Source: Hahella ganghwensis DSM 17046 (GTDB lineage Bacteria > Pseudomonadota > Gammaproteobacteria > Pseudomonadales > Oleiphilaceae). From it: a stretch of 64,000 nt of DNA. This document shows positions 9,108 through 17,735 of the stretch, in pieces. Position numbers and translations under genes: made by a program. The notes under the pieces were generated by a model, which had not been told where the DNA came from, did not search any database, and worked only from the letters and a program-made list of their open reading frames with translations. Position 1 is the stretch's first letter. Each line of letters opens with the position of its first letter. The stretch spans positions 1 to 64,000 of the forward strand of contig NZ_AQXX01000112.1 in assembly GCF_000376785.1 (NCBI RefSeq), given 5' to 3'.

Positions 9108-9125
9108 TAGCAGAAGTCATGCCGT
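9108..9125 (-). promoter_or_regulatory. Sigma-54-type -24/-12 promoter for pepA
   Basis: On the minus strand the sequence CGGCATG-ACTT-CTGCTA has the invariant GG and GC exactly 10 nt apart, and matches most of TGGCACG-N4-TTGCW. It lies about 50 nt before the pepA start, giving a short leader that contains the ribosome-binding site. RpoN control of PEP-CTERM genes is reported in Zoogloea; its use here is inferred. Confidence 0.55.
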
Positions 9126-9389
9126 TTAAATAGAGTGTTCTTATATTCAATAGGATATAAATAGTTATTTATTATCACTTTTTGAAGTTGTAAATATTGC
9201 TGACGTTAAGCGGCGAAATACAGATCAATATCTGATCGGGTGTCAGAAAAATTAGCACCTTGGCTGGTGCTTGGTGAGCAGCCATCGTTGAATTGTTTGA
9301 ATTTGTAAGCTTCGGGCTTGTTCTGCCGGTGGTCATATCTGGTGTGGCTATACTGAAAGCAGATACTCTGTTTTGGTAGGAGGGGTATT
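9126..9389. other. Intergenic region between pepA and the DUF2059 gene
   Basis: No supported gene. It is AT-rich near pepA and contains a small inverted repeat at 9254-9271 (AGCACC / GGTGCT). It should hold the upstream activator sites for pepA and the promoter of the rightward DUF2059 gene, but no clear -35/-10 pair stands out. Confidence 0.4.
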
Positions 9390-10241
9390 ATGCGTCGTCA
9401 GTGGATGTCTGCGTTTATATTATGTTTGTCAGTGGTATCGGGCTTGTTACTGATACCCGGCCGGTCTGCCTGGGCCTCAACAGACGATGCGTCACGGTTA
9501 TCCTTGAGATTGCTCAATCAAAGTGGGCTTGCTGAATGGTTGGTCCACTATCCTGTCATGCTGAAAAACGGGTTAAGGCACAACGTTGAGCGAGTGGGAA
9601 TGCCGGATGGTGTGGCCCGGATGTTTGAAATTGCGGTCGATGGAACCTATAACGTTGCTGATGTGAATGAGGAAGTGCTGGTAAGAATAGAAGCTGATAT
9701 GTCGCGCCAGCAGATGCAGGATATATTGACGTGGTATCGCTCTCCTGTGGGCCGTAAGGTGAGTCAGGCCGAAGCGAATGTGATAAGCGACAGTGAATAC
9801 AGCCGATTACAGCAGACGTTGGGCGATCTGACTCAGCAATATGCCGGTACGGATAGAGAGCAATTGTTTGCGGCCTTTGATCGGGCTACCCGGGCAACGG
9901 AATCCATGCTGGATAATACCTTGGCCGTTGAGCTGGCGATGGCAGCCAGTTTATCTGCATTGGTGAAAGGTTCTGATCTGCCGGACTTCTCAGAGCTTAA
10001 AGCGCTGCTGTCCGAGCGTCGAAAGATGCTGCGTGGACAGGTTGGTCAGCAGGTGTACATGAATTATCTGTATACCTACCGGGATCTGTCGTTACAGGAG
10101 TTGCGGAAGTACATTGCATTTGCCCGCTCTGAAAACGGAAACAGATATCTCGAAGTTGTCAGTAACGCTGTATTTGAAGTGTTGGAAGAGCATTCAGCCA
10201 AGCTGGGGCGTCGGTTAAATCCCGACTTTGTGGAGGGCTAA
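9390..10241 (+). CDS. DUF2059 domain exported protein
   Basis: 283 residues. A signal peptide of about 29 residues ends SAWA. The body is helical, with MQDILTWYRSPVGRKVSQ in the first half, the hallmark of DUF2059 (helix then W/FY.SP.G.K). A second helical region near residues 200-265 resembles the first, so the fold may be duplicated. It is predicted periplasmic with unknown function. A strong TAGGAGGGG ribosome-binding site precedes the ATG. It appears monocistronic; a long inverted repeat follows it. Confidence 0.75.
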   Translation: MRRQWMSAFILCLSVVSGLLLIPGRSAWASTDDASRLSLRLLNQSGLAEWLVHYPVMLKNGLRHNVERVGMPDGVARMFEIAVDGTYNVADVNEEVLVRIEADMSRQQMQDILTWYRSPVGRKVSQAEANVISDSEYSRLQQTLGDLTQQYAGTDREQLFAAFDRATRATESMLDNTLAVELAMAASLSALVKGSDLPDFSELKALLSERRKMLRGQVGQQVYMNYLYTYRDLSLQELRKYIAFARSENGNRYLEVVSNAVFEVLEEHSAKLGRRLNPDFVEG

Positions 10242-10246
10242 AAAAA

Positions 10247-10289
10247 CTCATTCACCGGCTGGGAGGAGGTGAGATTGCCGGTGAATGAG
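10247..10289. terminator. Long inverted repeat, terminator on the minus strand
   Basis: Perfect 13-bp arms (10247-10259 and 10277-10289) flank a 17-nt loop. On the minus strand the stem is followed by six T, so it fits as terminator for the leftward DUF6471 gene. On the plus strand there is no T run, but it still lies right after the DUF2059 stop. Confidence 0.7.
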
Positions 10290-10414
10290 GGCTTGGCGTA
10301 GCTGCAAGCACTCAGGCTGATATCGCCCGATGTGTTTTGCTGTTATGCAGGCGTACTATAGAACGAGTGGGAAGTTCGACCTTTGACTCAGGTCAAATCT
10401 CCGTCTATCGCCTG

Positions 10415-10741
10415 TTATTGATACTTTGTTGCTTCGTCATCAGGAATCTTCCATTCTGTGCTTTCACCGCCTGCAGAATCCAATACCCGCCTGATCAGGG
10501 TGTGACTAAGTCTTGTCACATCGATGATTGCCAGGAAGAGATCTGTGGAAAGAATCCCTTTATTCAGTTTGGCGCGAAGATTGTCGGCAGTCAGTTCAAT
10601 ACGTCGGTGCTTTTCCAGTAATTCCGACAGCTGAATGTAGGTAATGTTTTTCTTACGCAGTTCATCGCGTACAACGGTGCTCAAAGCGTCGCGATAACGC
10701 CCAAGGCTGGTACGGTTCTGTAAACTCTGTTTATGGTTCAT
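10415..10741 (-). CDS. DUF6471-type small helical protein
   Basis: 108 residues. The central part (ALSTVVRDELRKKNITYIQL ... LTADNLRAKLNKG, then LFLAIIDV) matches the layout of DUF6471, a small HTH-like domain. The order of helices resembles a DNA-binding fold, but no target is known. It is divergent from the yjf-like operon, and the shared upstream region contains a perfect operator-like inverted repeat. That makes it a candidate local regulator; this role is inferred. Confidence 0.6.
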   Translation of the reverse strand: MNHKQSLQNRTSLGRYRDALSTVVRDELRKKNITYIQLSELLEKHRRIELTADNLRAKLNKGILSTDLFLAIIDVTRLSHTLIRRVLDSAGGESTEWKIPDDEATKYQ

Positions 10742-10834
10742 TCTGCGTTGCCTGGTAAAGTGGCTGTGATTTTCATTATGACATGCAGGTGGTTGCTCTT
10801 GGCAATATTTCGTTAATTATAATTTACGCTTGAC

Positions 10835-10859
10835 ACACTCTATTATGTTAGTAGAGTGT
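10835..10859. promoter_or_regulatory. Operator-like inverted repeat beside a TTGACA box
   Basis: ACACTCTA (10835-10842) and TAGAGTGT (10852-10859) are perfect inverted 8-mers separated by 9 nt. A consensus -35 box TTGACA lies at 10830-10835 and touches the left arm. No good -10 is found at 16-18 nt spacing. It lies between divergent genes, 42 nt before the yjfI-like start, so it probably controls the envelope-stress operon. Confidence 0.5.
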
Positions 10860-10900
10860 TAATTATATTTCACGCATTCACTGCACTAAGGTAAGACTTT

Positions 10901-11305
10901 ATGCCCTGGAACACAGACAATGTATACCAGCTTCTGGCCCAACAGCCTGGGTGGGTTGTTGAAAAAGAAGCTCATGGCGCACTTTATGTGACCAATGAAG
11001 ATGGATTTGATGCTTTTGTCGTGGCGACTGAAAAGCAATTGATTGTGGAGTCACCTCTGTTCCCACTGAGCAGTGTGACGGATGTACCGGCGCTGGATCA
11101 TTTGATTCTGCGCTCTCACCAGTTGCTGCCGCTGACAACTGTCGGTATTCGGCAGATCGATGGGGAAGACTACTATGTGGCGTTCGGATCTTTGAGTGCC
11201 GAAAGCAAGGACTCGGTACTTATCGAAGAAGTGGAAGCTTTGTTCGATAACATTGGGGAATTTCTGGAGCTATACAGCGAGTATTTAAATCAGGAGGCCG
11301 CATAG
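10901..11305 (+). CDS. yjfI: YjfI-like DUF2170 protein
   Basis: 134 residues, a soluble alpha/beta protein matching DUF2170 (YjfI). It has an acidic C-terminal region and contains LIVESPLFPLSSVTDV and YYVAFGSLSAESKDS. It is first in an operon with the same families as E. coli yjfIJKLMC. Its function is unknown; its constant pairing with a PspA homologue suggests a role in envelope stress. The stop is followed one nucleotide later by the start of the PspA gene. Confidence 0.8.
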   Translation: MPWNTDNVYQLLAQQPGWVVEKEAHGALYVTNEDGFDAFVVATEKQLIVESPLFPLSSVTDVPALDHLILRSHQLLPLTTVGIRQIDGEDYYVAFGSLSAESKDSVLIEEVEALFDNIGEFLELYSEYLNQEAA

Positions 11306-11306
11306 T

Positions 11307-11996
11307 ATGAGTTTTAAAAAATTATGGACAGCCCTGAAAGGGGGCGTCAACGAAGCCGCCGAAGCCGCCGCTGATACTCAGGCGATTCGCATTCTTGATC
11401 AGGAAATTCGGGAAGCGAAGAACGAGCTTCAAAAGTGTGACCAGCAACTGACCACCATTATGGGTAAGCGTAAGCTGGCTGAGAAAAAAGTGACCTCTCT
11501 GCAATCCGACATTGAGCAATATACATCGCATGCGCTGAAAGCCCATGAACAGGGCAATATGGAGCTGGCTGAGAAAGCGGCAGAGCGTGTTGAGGAACTT
11601 GAAAACACGATGGTGACAGAACAGGAAATGCTGAACGGCTTCCTGAAGTCTGAGAAAGTTCTGAAAGCGGATATCGCCAAGGCGAAAACCAATGTCAGAC
11701 GTATGGAGCAGCAAATTGACCAGATCAAGGCGACTGAATCCGTGCAAAAAGCTCAGGTGGCGATCTCATCGCGTCATATGGGAGCTAACAGCAAGGTCAA
11801 AACGGCGCTGAGCAGTCTGGATAGAGTGAAGGCCAAACAGGCCCAGCGTAGTGCTGAACTCGAGGCCGCAGCTGAACTGGCAGAAGCGGAGTCCGGTGGA
11901 GATCTTGATGCGGATCTGAGAGCGGCCGGCATTGTTCCGGGTGGTTCCACCAGTGGTAAAGATAAACTCGCGGCACTGCTTGCTAAAAAGAGTTAA
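11307..11996 (+). CDS. yjfJ: PspA/IM30 family protein (YjfJ-like)
   Basis: 229 residues, almost wholly alpha-helical with long coiled coils (about residues 25-150), as in PspA/IM30/Vipp1 proteins that bind and stabilise inner membranes. It lacks the usual amphipathic N-terminus in strict form but keeps a short one (MSFKKLWTALKGGVNEAAEA). The C-terminus DADLRAAGIVPGG followed by a Lys-rich tail resembles YjfJ. AGGAGG lies 9 nt upstream. The channel gene starts within 4 nt of its stop. Confidence 0.85.
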   Translation: MSFKKLWTALKGGVNEAAEAAADTQAIRILDQEIREAKNELQKCDQQLTTIMGKRKLAEKKVTSLQSDIEQYTSHALKAHEQGNMELAEKAAERVEELENTMVTEQEMLNGFLKSEKVLKADIAKAKTNVRRMEQQIDQIKATESVQKAQVAISSRHMGANSKVKTALSSLDRVKAKQAQRSAELEAAAELAEAESGGDLDADLRAAGIVPGGSTSGKDKLAALLAKKS

Positions 11997-11999
11997 TGG

Positions 12000-13028
12000 A
12001 TGTTGGTGTTTCTAAAACTGCGCCGTCTTATGACGGCGCTTTTTGTTAAAACAAATTGGTTAAATGTTCTTCTCGCAACTGCCATTTATGCATTCTCCAG
12101 CTATGCCTTCATGTTGCTGGCCGGTGAAGACGATCTTCTCTCCATCACCACTTTTATCTACTGGTTAGTTGTTACAGCCTCAACGGTTGGCTATGGGGAT
12201 TATTCGCCTGCGACTCCTCTGGGACGGATGATTGTCACTTTCTGGGTCATTCCGATGGGGTTGAGCCTGTTTGCCCTTGTCGTGGCTCGGGTTGGTATGT
12301 ACGTGTCTGATTTGGCATCGCGAGGAAGAAGAGGTTTAAAAATGCTCGATATTCAAGATCATACTGTCATTATCGGTTGGCATGGTAACCGTACCGTCAG
12401 ACTGATCAATCTGATTCTGGACCAGGCTGATAATGCGCTTTCGAGAATTGTCCTCTGTACAACAGAAGACATTGAAAATCCGATGCCTGATAAGATCGAT
12501 TTCGTTAAGACAACCTCCTTTTCGGATGAAGAAGGAATGAGCCGTGCCTCATTGCCGTCTGCGAAGAGGATCATCATCGATACCACTCTTGATGACGTTA
12601 CCCTGACCACGGCGCTGTACTGCCATAAAGTCAATCCTCAGGCGCATACAACCGCCTATTTCCAAGATGAAAAAATTGGCGAATTGCTCAAGTCTCATTG
12701 CGGAAGTATTGAATGTATTCCGTCGGTTTCGATCGAAATGCTGGCGAAATCGGCCGCCGATCCTGGCTCCAGTCAGCTGCATATGCAATTGCTCGACAGT
12801 ACCTACGGGATGACTCAATACAGCATTCTTTATCAGGGAAACAGCCTGGAGCTGAAACAGCTTTTTGATCATTTCAAACATAACCTTTCAGCCACCCTTA
12901 TCGGGGTTAGACGAAACGGGAATGCCAATATTGATATCAATCCGCCATTGTCAGGCATGATCGATCAGGGTGACTGCATATATTACATCGCGGAGAAACG
13001 CTTAAGCGCCGCTCAATGTTTCAGTTAA
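12000..13028 (+). CDS. Two-TM potassium channel with RCK/TrkA-N domain
   Basis: 342 residues. A first membrane helix (about 19-38), a pore loop with the K+ selectivity filter TVGYGD (about residues 64-69) and a second helix (about 79-101) form a minimal channel. From about residue 119 a Rossmann-like RCK domain follows, with GWHGN in place of the usual GxGxxG, so nucleotide binding may be altered. Channel activity is inferred from the filter. It is inserted between the yjfJ and yjfK homologues, a position not occupied in E. coli, and is probably co-translated with PspA. Confidence 0.88.
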   Translation: MLVFLKLRRLMTALFVKTNWLNVLLATAIYAFSSYAFMLLAGEDDLLSITTFIYWLVVTASTVGYGDYSPATPLGRMIVTFWVIPMGLSLFALVVARVGMYVSDLASRGRRGLKMLDIQDHTVIIGWHGNRTVRLINLILDQADNALSRIVLCTTEDIENPMPDKIDFVKTTSFSDEEGMSRASLPSAKRIIIDTTLDDVTLTTALYCHKVNPQAHTTAYFQDEKIGELLKSHCGSIECIPSVSIEMLAKSAADPGSSQLHMQLLDSTYGMTQYSILYQGNSLELKQLFDHFKHNLSATLIGVRRNGNANIDINPPLSGMIDQGDCIYYIAEKRLSAAQCFS

Positions 13029-13065
13029 GCCATTTGTTGTCGAAATACCTGAATAAAGGATAAGT

Positions 13066-13704
13066 ATGTTTAAAAATTGGTTTGGAAAACCCGATGCTCC
13101 GACCACTCCATCAATCATGGGATTGGGGCTGAAAGGCAGCTTTGAGGTCGATTCACTTCTCCTGGAACTGGTGGAAAGTGAAATGCTGATTGAGGGATGT
13201 GCCCCAACCCAGATTATTCAGGCCGTGGGGCTGGTTGAGCTGGATGGCTCTTCGCTGTTTCGGTTTTATACTGACGATGACGCTTGGTTGCAGGTAGTCG
13301 TGCAGGGGGCGCATGAGCCTCAAAATGTGATCGATGTTAAGCTGTTCCACTATTGGAGCACGCTGGACATGAGTGACCAGACTTCCTGGGATCATTACCT
13401 GAACAATGTCATTGGCGCGCCGGAATATGAACTGGAAGGGTATCGTTTCGCCAGAACCTGGGAATCGGCCAGCCATATTCATCCTCCTGTTCACATGAGG
13501 GAGACTACCTTTGACGGCAGCGCCGACAAATCTGTGACTGATCAATTTGTCATGTTGTACGAACGACCGCTTTCAGATGGCTCCACCGAGTCTCTGTTCC
13601 TGTCCGCTGAGGAAACAGAAACCGCGCCGGGCAAGCTGGAGCGCTGCATGGTCATCAGTACTGGTATGACCCTGACTCCGAGCCAAATCACGATTCATGG
13701 ATAA
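13066..13704 (+). CDS. yjfK: YjfK-like DUF2491 protein
   Basis: 212 residues, soluble, matching DUF2491 (YjfK): NWFGKPDAPTTPSIMGLGL near the start, then FRFYTDDDAWLQVVVQG and a conserved YERPLSDGSTESLFLSAE stretch. Function unknown. It is the fourth gene of the yjf-like operon, 37 nt after the channel gene, with AAGGA upstream of the ATG. Confidence 0.8.
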   Translation: MFKNWFGKPDAPTTPSIMGLGLKGSFEVDSLLLELVESEMLIEGCAPTQIIQAVGLVELDGSSLFRFYTDDDAWLQVVVQGAHEPQNVIDVKLFHYWSTLDMSDQTSWDHYLNNVIGAPEYELEGYRFARTWESASHIHPPVHMRETTFDGSADKSVTDQFVMLYERPLSDGSTESLFLSAEETETAPGKLERCMVISTGMTLTPSQITIHG

Positions 13705-13780
13705 GTGAAAGTCTCGATCAGACAAACGCCGCAACCAATTAAAACCTTCTGATTAAAAATTCCAATTTGAGGACTTCTAC

Positions 13781-14188
13781 ATGGACCAATTGCTGTCAGC
13801 TATTGCTAATTTTGCCATTTACTTTTTCTCCGGATTAATTGCGCTCATTATTTTCAAGTTCTGTTATGCGCTTGTTACTCCCCAGGACGAGTGGAAGCTG
13901 ATAAAGGAAGACAGGAATATTGCAGCGTCAATCGGGTTCGGTGGCGGCATTCTCGGTTTTGCCATCGCGCTCTCCGGCGCCATCAGTAACTCTGTTTCGT
14001 TTGTTGATTTTATTACCTGGGCTGTTGTAGCCCTTGTGGCTCAGACGATTGCTTTCGCGATTGTTCGCTTTGGTTTTATGCCGAAGATTGTAGAGCGGAT
14101 TCAAAATGAGGAAATCAGCGCCGGTATCATGCTGGGCGTTGTCAGTGTGGCCGTAGGAATGCTGAATGCTGCGAGCATGACGTACTAA
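13781..14188 (+). CDS. yjfL: YjfL-like DUF350 membrane protein
   Basis: 135 residues with four predicted membrane helices and no large soluble part, as in DUF350 (YjfL). GFGGGILGFAIALSGAISNS and ISAGIMLGVVSVAVGMLNAA are typical repeats of the family, which has two similar halves. Function unknown. It is followed 10 nt later by the DUF1190 gene. Confidence 0.85.
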   Translation: MDQLLSAIANFAIYFFSGLIALIIFKFCYALVTPQDEWKLIKEDRNIAASIGFGGGILGFAIALSGAISNSVSFVDFITWAVVALVAQTIAFAIVRFGFMPKIVERIQNEEISAGIMLGVVSVAVGMLNAASMTY

Positions 14189-14198
14189 GGAGCCAGCA

Positions 14199-14810
14199 AT
14201 GAAACGATCCAAAAATATTGATATCGACCGTTTGAGAAAGCGCCCCCAGAGTTTCGCTAAGGCGCCCCTGGCGATAGGCGTTACTTTAGCGACTGTGAAC
14301 CTTGCCGGCTGTGGTTCCGAAGAGCAGGTTAAAGTCGTTTCGGGGATTAATGACTGTTCGCGCGATACTCCGCTGTCCATGAGCCAGTGTCAAGCTGCCT
14401 ATGAACGAGCGTTGGTGGAAGCGGAACGTACGGCTCCCAAGTATCGTAGTGAGCAGGAATGTGAGTCTGAGTTTGATGAATGTTATGAGACCTACACTGG
14501 ACAGTATGCGCCTGTCATGAGTGGTTTTGTCGTCAGTGCTGAGGACGACGATGAGTTAATTGATATTGATTACCATGCCCCGGTATACCGCTACCATCGG
14601 CCCTTTTCTCCGCGGGATGACTGGTATTACCTCGGTGATGGCACTGCGGTAGGCAAAGCGGGCAAATCTACCTACAAACTGCCGACGAAATCAGTGACCA
14701 CGAAACTGCCCACGATGACGAAAACCGTTCAACGGGGAGGGTTTGGTTCAACGGCTTCTGCCAAGTCTTCCTGGGGTGGCGGTTCGCGTTCCGGTGGCTG
14801 GGGAGGTTAG
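14199..14810 (+). CDS. yjfM: YjfM-like DUF1190 protein, probable lipoprotein
   Basis: 203 residues. A basic N-terminus and short hydrophobic stretch end NLAGC, a plausible lipobox at about residue 38. The body has paired Cys residues (CSRDTPLSMSQCQAAYERAL and CESEFDECYETY). The tail is Ser/Gly-rich and ends WGGGSRSGGWGG. This matches DUF1190 (YjfM). It is probably envelope-located. An AAGGAG precedes the ATG. Confidence 0.8.
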   Translation: MKRSKNIDIDRLRKRPQSFAKAPLAIGVTLATVNLAGCGSEEQVKVVSGINDCSRDTPLSMSQCQAAYERALVEAERTAPKYRSEQECESEFDECYETYTGQYAPVMSGFVVSAEDDDELIDIDYHAPVYRYHRPFSPRDDWYYLGDGTAVGKAGKSTYKLPTKSVTTKLPTMTKTVQRGGFGSTASAKSSWGGGSRSGGWGG

Positions 14811-14812
14811 GC

Positions 14813-15979
14813 GTGCTCAGGCTTCCAATTCAGGAGCGACCTGACTGGAAAAATCGGGCTGATGAGTATGGATTTGTCTTCCATACAATGTATGGGGATA
14901 AATACTGGGACGAGTCTGCCTATTACCAGTTCTCTCTGCAGCAGATAGAGCGGGATCTTGAAGATCCGTCCGAAGAAATTCATCAAATGTGCCTGGAGGT
15001 TGTCGACCGGGTATGTGCTGATGATGAATTGATGAGGCGTTTCTGTATTCCTGAGACACACTGGGATTATGTTCGTGATTCCTGGATATTGCGGCATCCC
15101 AGCCTCTATTCACGGCTTGATTTTGCCTATGATGGTGTCGGACCGGCAAAGCTCTACGAGAACAATGCCGACACTCCTACATCCTTGTATGAAACAGGGT
15201 TCTGGCAATGGCTGTGGCTGGAGGACAATGTCAACCGTGGCGCTCTGCCAAGGTACTCAGATCAGTTCAATTCATTGCAGGATAAGCTGATCAGTCGTTT
15301 TGCTGAAATGGCATCGCAGATGCCCGGTAGCATTCTGCATTTTGCCTGCAGTAAGGATACTGCTGAAGACAGGGGAACGGTTCAGTATCTGGAAGACTGT
15401 GCAAATAGCGCTGGTCTGGAGACTCGGTTTGTCTACGTAGAAGATATTGGAAGGGATGCTGCCGGTCGATTCACGGATCTGGATGATGTCGTAATCGACT
15501 GGATCTTCAAGTTATATCCATGGGAGTTCATGCTGGCGGAAGAGTTTGCGGATATTTTGCCACAGAGTTCGACCAGGTTTATTGAGCCGCCCTGGAAAGC
15601 TCTGCTTTCAAATAAAGCGTTGCTACCTATGCTGTGGAGACTGTTCCCGAATCATCCCAATCTATTACCGTCTTTCTTTGAGGACGAACTCAAGCTGGCT
15701 GGTGACTATCCTGATCTGGTCAAGAAGCCTGTATTTTCTCGTGAAGGGGCTAATATCACGCTGATTCACCAGCAATCAGAAGTGATGAAGTCAGATGGGC
15801 CCTATGGAGAAGAAGGGTTTATCTACCAGGCGGCTCGTTTGCTTCCACGTTTTGGCGATAACTATACGCTTATCGGCAGTTGGTTGGTGAATGATAAAGC
15901 TGCGGGTATTTCTGTGCGTGAAGACAGCGGGCCGATTACCCAGGATATGAGTCGTTACTTGCCTCACATCATTGCCTAA
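14813..15979 (+). CDS. yjfC: YjfC-like ATP-grasp ligase (glutathionylspermidine synthase family)
   Basis: 388 residues, of the glutathionylspermidine synthase-like ATP-grasp family. It contains DFAYDGVGPAKLYENNADTP, WQWLWLED and, near the end, VKKPVFSREGANI, which are typical nucleotide- and substrate-binding segments. It lacks the amidase domain of bifunctional GspS. It should form an amide bond, but the substrate is unknown. It begins with GTG at 14813, supported by GGAGGT 5 nt upstream, directly after the DUF1190 stop. It is the last gene of the operon. Confidence 0.85.
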   Translation: MLRLPIQERPDWKNRADEYGFVFHTMYGDKYWDESAYYQFSLQQIERDLEDPSEEIHQMCLEVVDRVCADDELMRRFCIPETHWDYVRDSWILRHPSLYSRLDFAYDGVGPAKLYENNADTPTSLYETGFWQWLWLEDNVNRGALPRYSDQFNSLQDKLISRFAEMASQMPGSILHFACSKDTAEDRGTVQYLEDCANSAGLETRFVYVEDIGRDAAGRFTDLDDVVIDWIFKLYPWEFMLAEEFADILPQSSTRFIEPPWKALLSNKALLPMLWRLFPNHPNLLPSFFEDELKLAGDYPDLVKKPVFSREGANITLIHQQSEVMKSDGPYGEEGFIYQAARLLPRFGDNYTLIGSWLVNDKAAGISVREDSGPITQDMSRYLPHIIA

Positions 15980-16266
15980 GCGGCTGTTTAACCTTCTTGA
16001 CCGACCTTCAGCATCAAGGGGAGGCTTTCTCCCCAGAGTCTCCCTGATGCCTCTCTCGGGCGATCACCACTCTTGATAGTCACTGACACTGCGTCGTTTT
16101 CAATGCTGATTTGCAAAGGGCATTGATTACCGCCACTAAGTCTATCTACAATTTTCGTTTTGCCGTTGGGCAGTATTTCAGGCAACTCATATTATCGGGT
16201 TCTGTTGAAGTGCGAGCTTATTCAGTAGAGCATGGGGTTTCTCACTAAAGACTCAGGAATGATCAA
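15980..16266. other. Intergenic region before nhaD
   Basis: No well-supported gene. A 65-codon minus-strand frame (15988-16185, TTG start, no ribosome-binding site) has a plausible composition but no recognisable family. The right part should carry the nhaD promoter. Confidence 0.4.
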
Positions 16267-17640
16267 ATGAAGTGGCTAATGTTACCGTTAGGGATTTTAT
16301 TCGCCGGTATTGTGACAGCATTTCCTGCTGCCGCCTCCAATAATGGCTTTGAGGTGATGGATGCGACGGACCATACATTGGGATGGGTTGCCGTTGGCAT
16401 ATTTGTTCTTGCCTATATTGCTGTGATGGCTGAAGAAGTGTTGCAACTGAGAAAATCCAAACCCGTGATATTTGCCGCAGGAATAATCTGGGTGCTGGTG
16501 GCTATCGTAGCGCAACAAATGGGCATGGAAGCGGAGGATATTCAGAAGGCTGTGTCGCACAACCTACTGGAATACGGGGCGCTCTTTTTATTCCTGCTGG
16601 TGGCCATGACGTTTATTAACGTCATGGAAGAGAGGCATGTCTTTGAGGCACTGAGATCTTACCTGGTATTGAAAAACCTGAGTTTCCGTAAGCTTTTCTG
16701 GGTGAGCGGTGCCCTGGCGTTTGTTATATCACCTATTGCAGACAACCTGACAACAGCTCTGTTGATGGGGGCGGTGATTATGGCTGTGGGAGGCAATAAC
16801 CGGGGCTTTGTTTCTATCGCCATGATCAATGTCGTCATTGCTGCCAATGCTGGCGGAGCCTTCAGTCCCTTTGGCGATATTACTACCCTGATGGTATGGC
16901 AGTCCGGACTGGTCGAATTTGAAGAGTTCTTCGTGTTGTTGCTGCCTTCGTTGGTCAATTTCCTTATCCCGGCTCTGATTATGAACTTCTTTATTCCCGA
17001 AGGATCACCGAAAGGTGAAGGGGGATATGTCCCTATCAAACGGGGAGGTTTGAGGGTTTGTTGCATGTTTATTGCCACCATCGCTCTGGCGGTCAGCTTT
17101 GAGCGCTTTTTCCACCTACCGCCATTTCTCGGCATGATGACCGGAATGTCGTTATTGATGTTCTTTGCTTTCTATCTGCGGGTAAGTGGTACAGAGGCGG
17201 ATGATATTCAATTCGATATTTTCAGACCTGTCGCCAGGGCCGAGTGGGATACTCTTCTGTTCTTTTTCGGGGTGATTTTTTGCGTCGGTGGTTTGGCATA
17301 CCTTGGTTACCTGCAGGTGTTGTCACATCAGATGTATGATGCCTGGGGGCCGACAGTGGCCAATATTGCGGCTGGCACGATTTCAGCGGTCGTGGATAAC
17401 ATTCCGGTGATGTTTGCCATTCTTACCATGAGGCCGGAGATGGATATCTCCCAGTGGCTGCTGATTACCCTGACGGCCGGGGTAGGGGGAAGTCTGCTTT
17501 CTATCGGGTCCGCTGCCGGCGTTGCCCTGATGGGACAGTCAAAAGGTCAGTATACGTTTCTTACCCACCTCAAATGGTCCTGGGCGATAGCGCTGGGGTA
17601 TGCCGCGTCAATTGGGGTACACCTGATGATCAATGGATGA
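16267..17640 (+). CDS. nhaD: Na+/H+ antiporter NhaD
   Basis: 457 residues with about 11-12 membrane helices and an N-terminal signal-like helix (residues 1-23). It contains SPIADNLTTALLMGAVIMA and NAGGAFSPFGDITTLMVWQ, the paired helix breaks of the NhaD/arsenite-permease superfamily, and VVDNIPVMFAILTM near the C-terminus. It exports sodium in exchange for protons and is typical of marine and alkaliphilic bacteria. AGGA lies upstream of the start. It appears monocistronic, although a hydrolase gene follows 95 nt later. Confidence 0.93.
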   Translation: MKWLMLPLGILFAGIVTAFPAAASNNGFEVMDATDHTLGWVAVGIFVLAYIAVMAEEVLQLRKSKPVIFAAGIIWVLVAIVAQQMGMEAEDIQKAVSHNLLEYGALFLFLLVAMTFINVMEERHVFEALRSYLVLKNLSFRKLFWVSGALAFVISPIADNLTTALLMGAVIMAVGGNNRGFVSIAMINVVIAANAGGAFSPFGDITTLMVWQSGLVEFEEFFVLLLPSLVNFLIPALIMNFFIPEGSPKGEGGYVPIKRGGLRVCCMFIATIALAVSFERFFHLPPFLGMMTGMSLLMFFAFYLRVSGTEADDIQFDIFRPVARAEWDTLLFFFGVIFCVGGLAYLGYLQVLSHQMYDAWGPTVANIAAGTISAVVDNIPVMFAILTMRPEMDISQWLLITLTAGVGGSLLSIGSAAGVALMGQSKGQYTFLTHLKWSWAIALGYAASIGVHLMING

Positions 17641-17735
17641 TTCACGTTTATCGACAGAGTTCTCATTACGGTTCACGGCAGATTATGCCGGAGATGTGGG
17701 GGTGTTAGGATGACCGGTAAATAATAGAAGGATAA

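Noticed and set aside
15988-16185. 65-codon minus-strand frame before nhaD
   Set aside because: TTG start without a ribosome-binding site and no recognisable family; kept only as a note in the intergenic entry.
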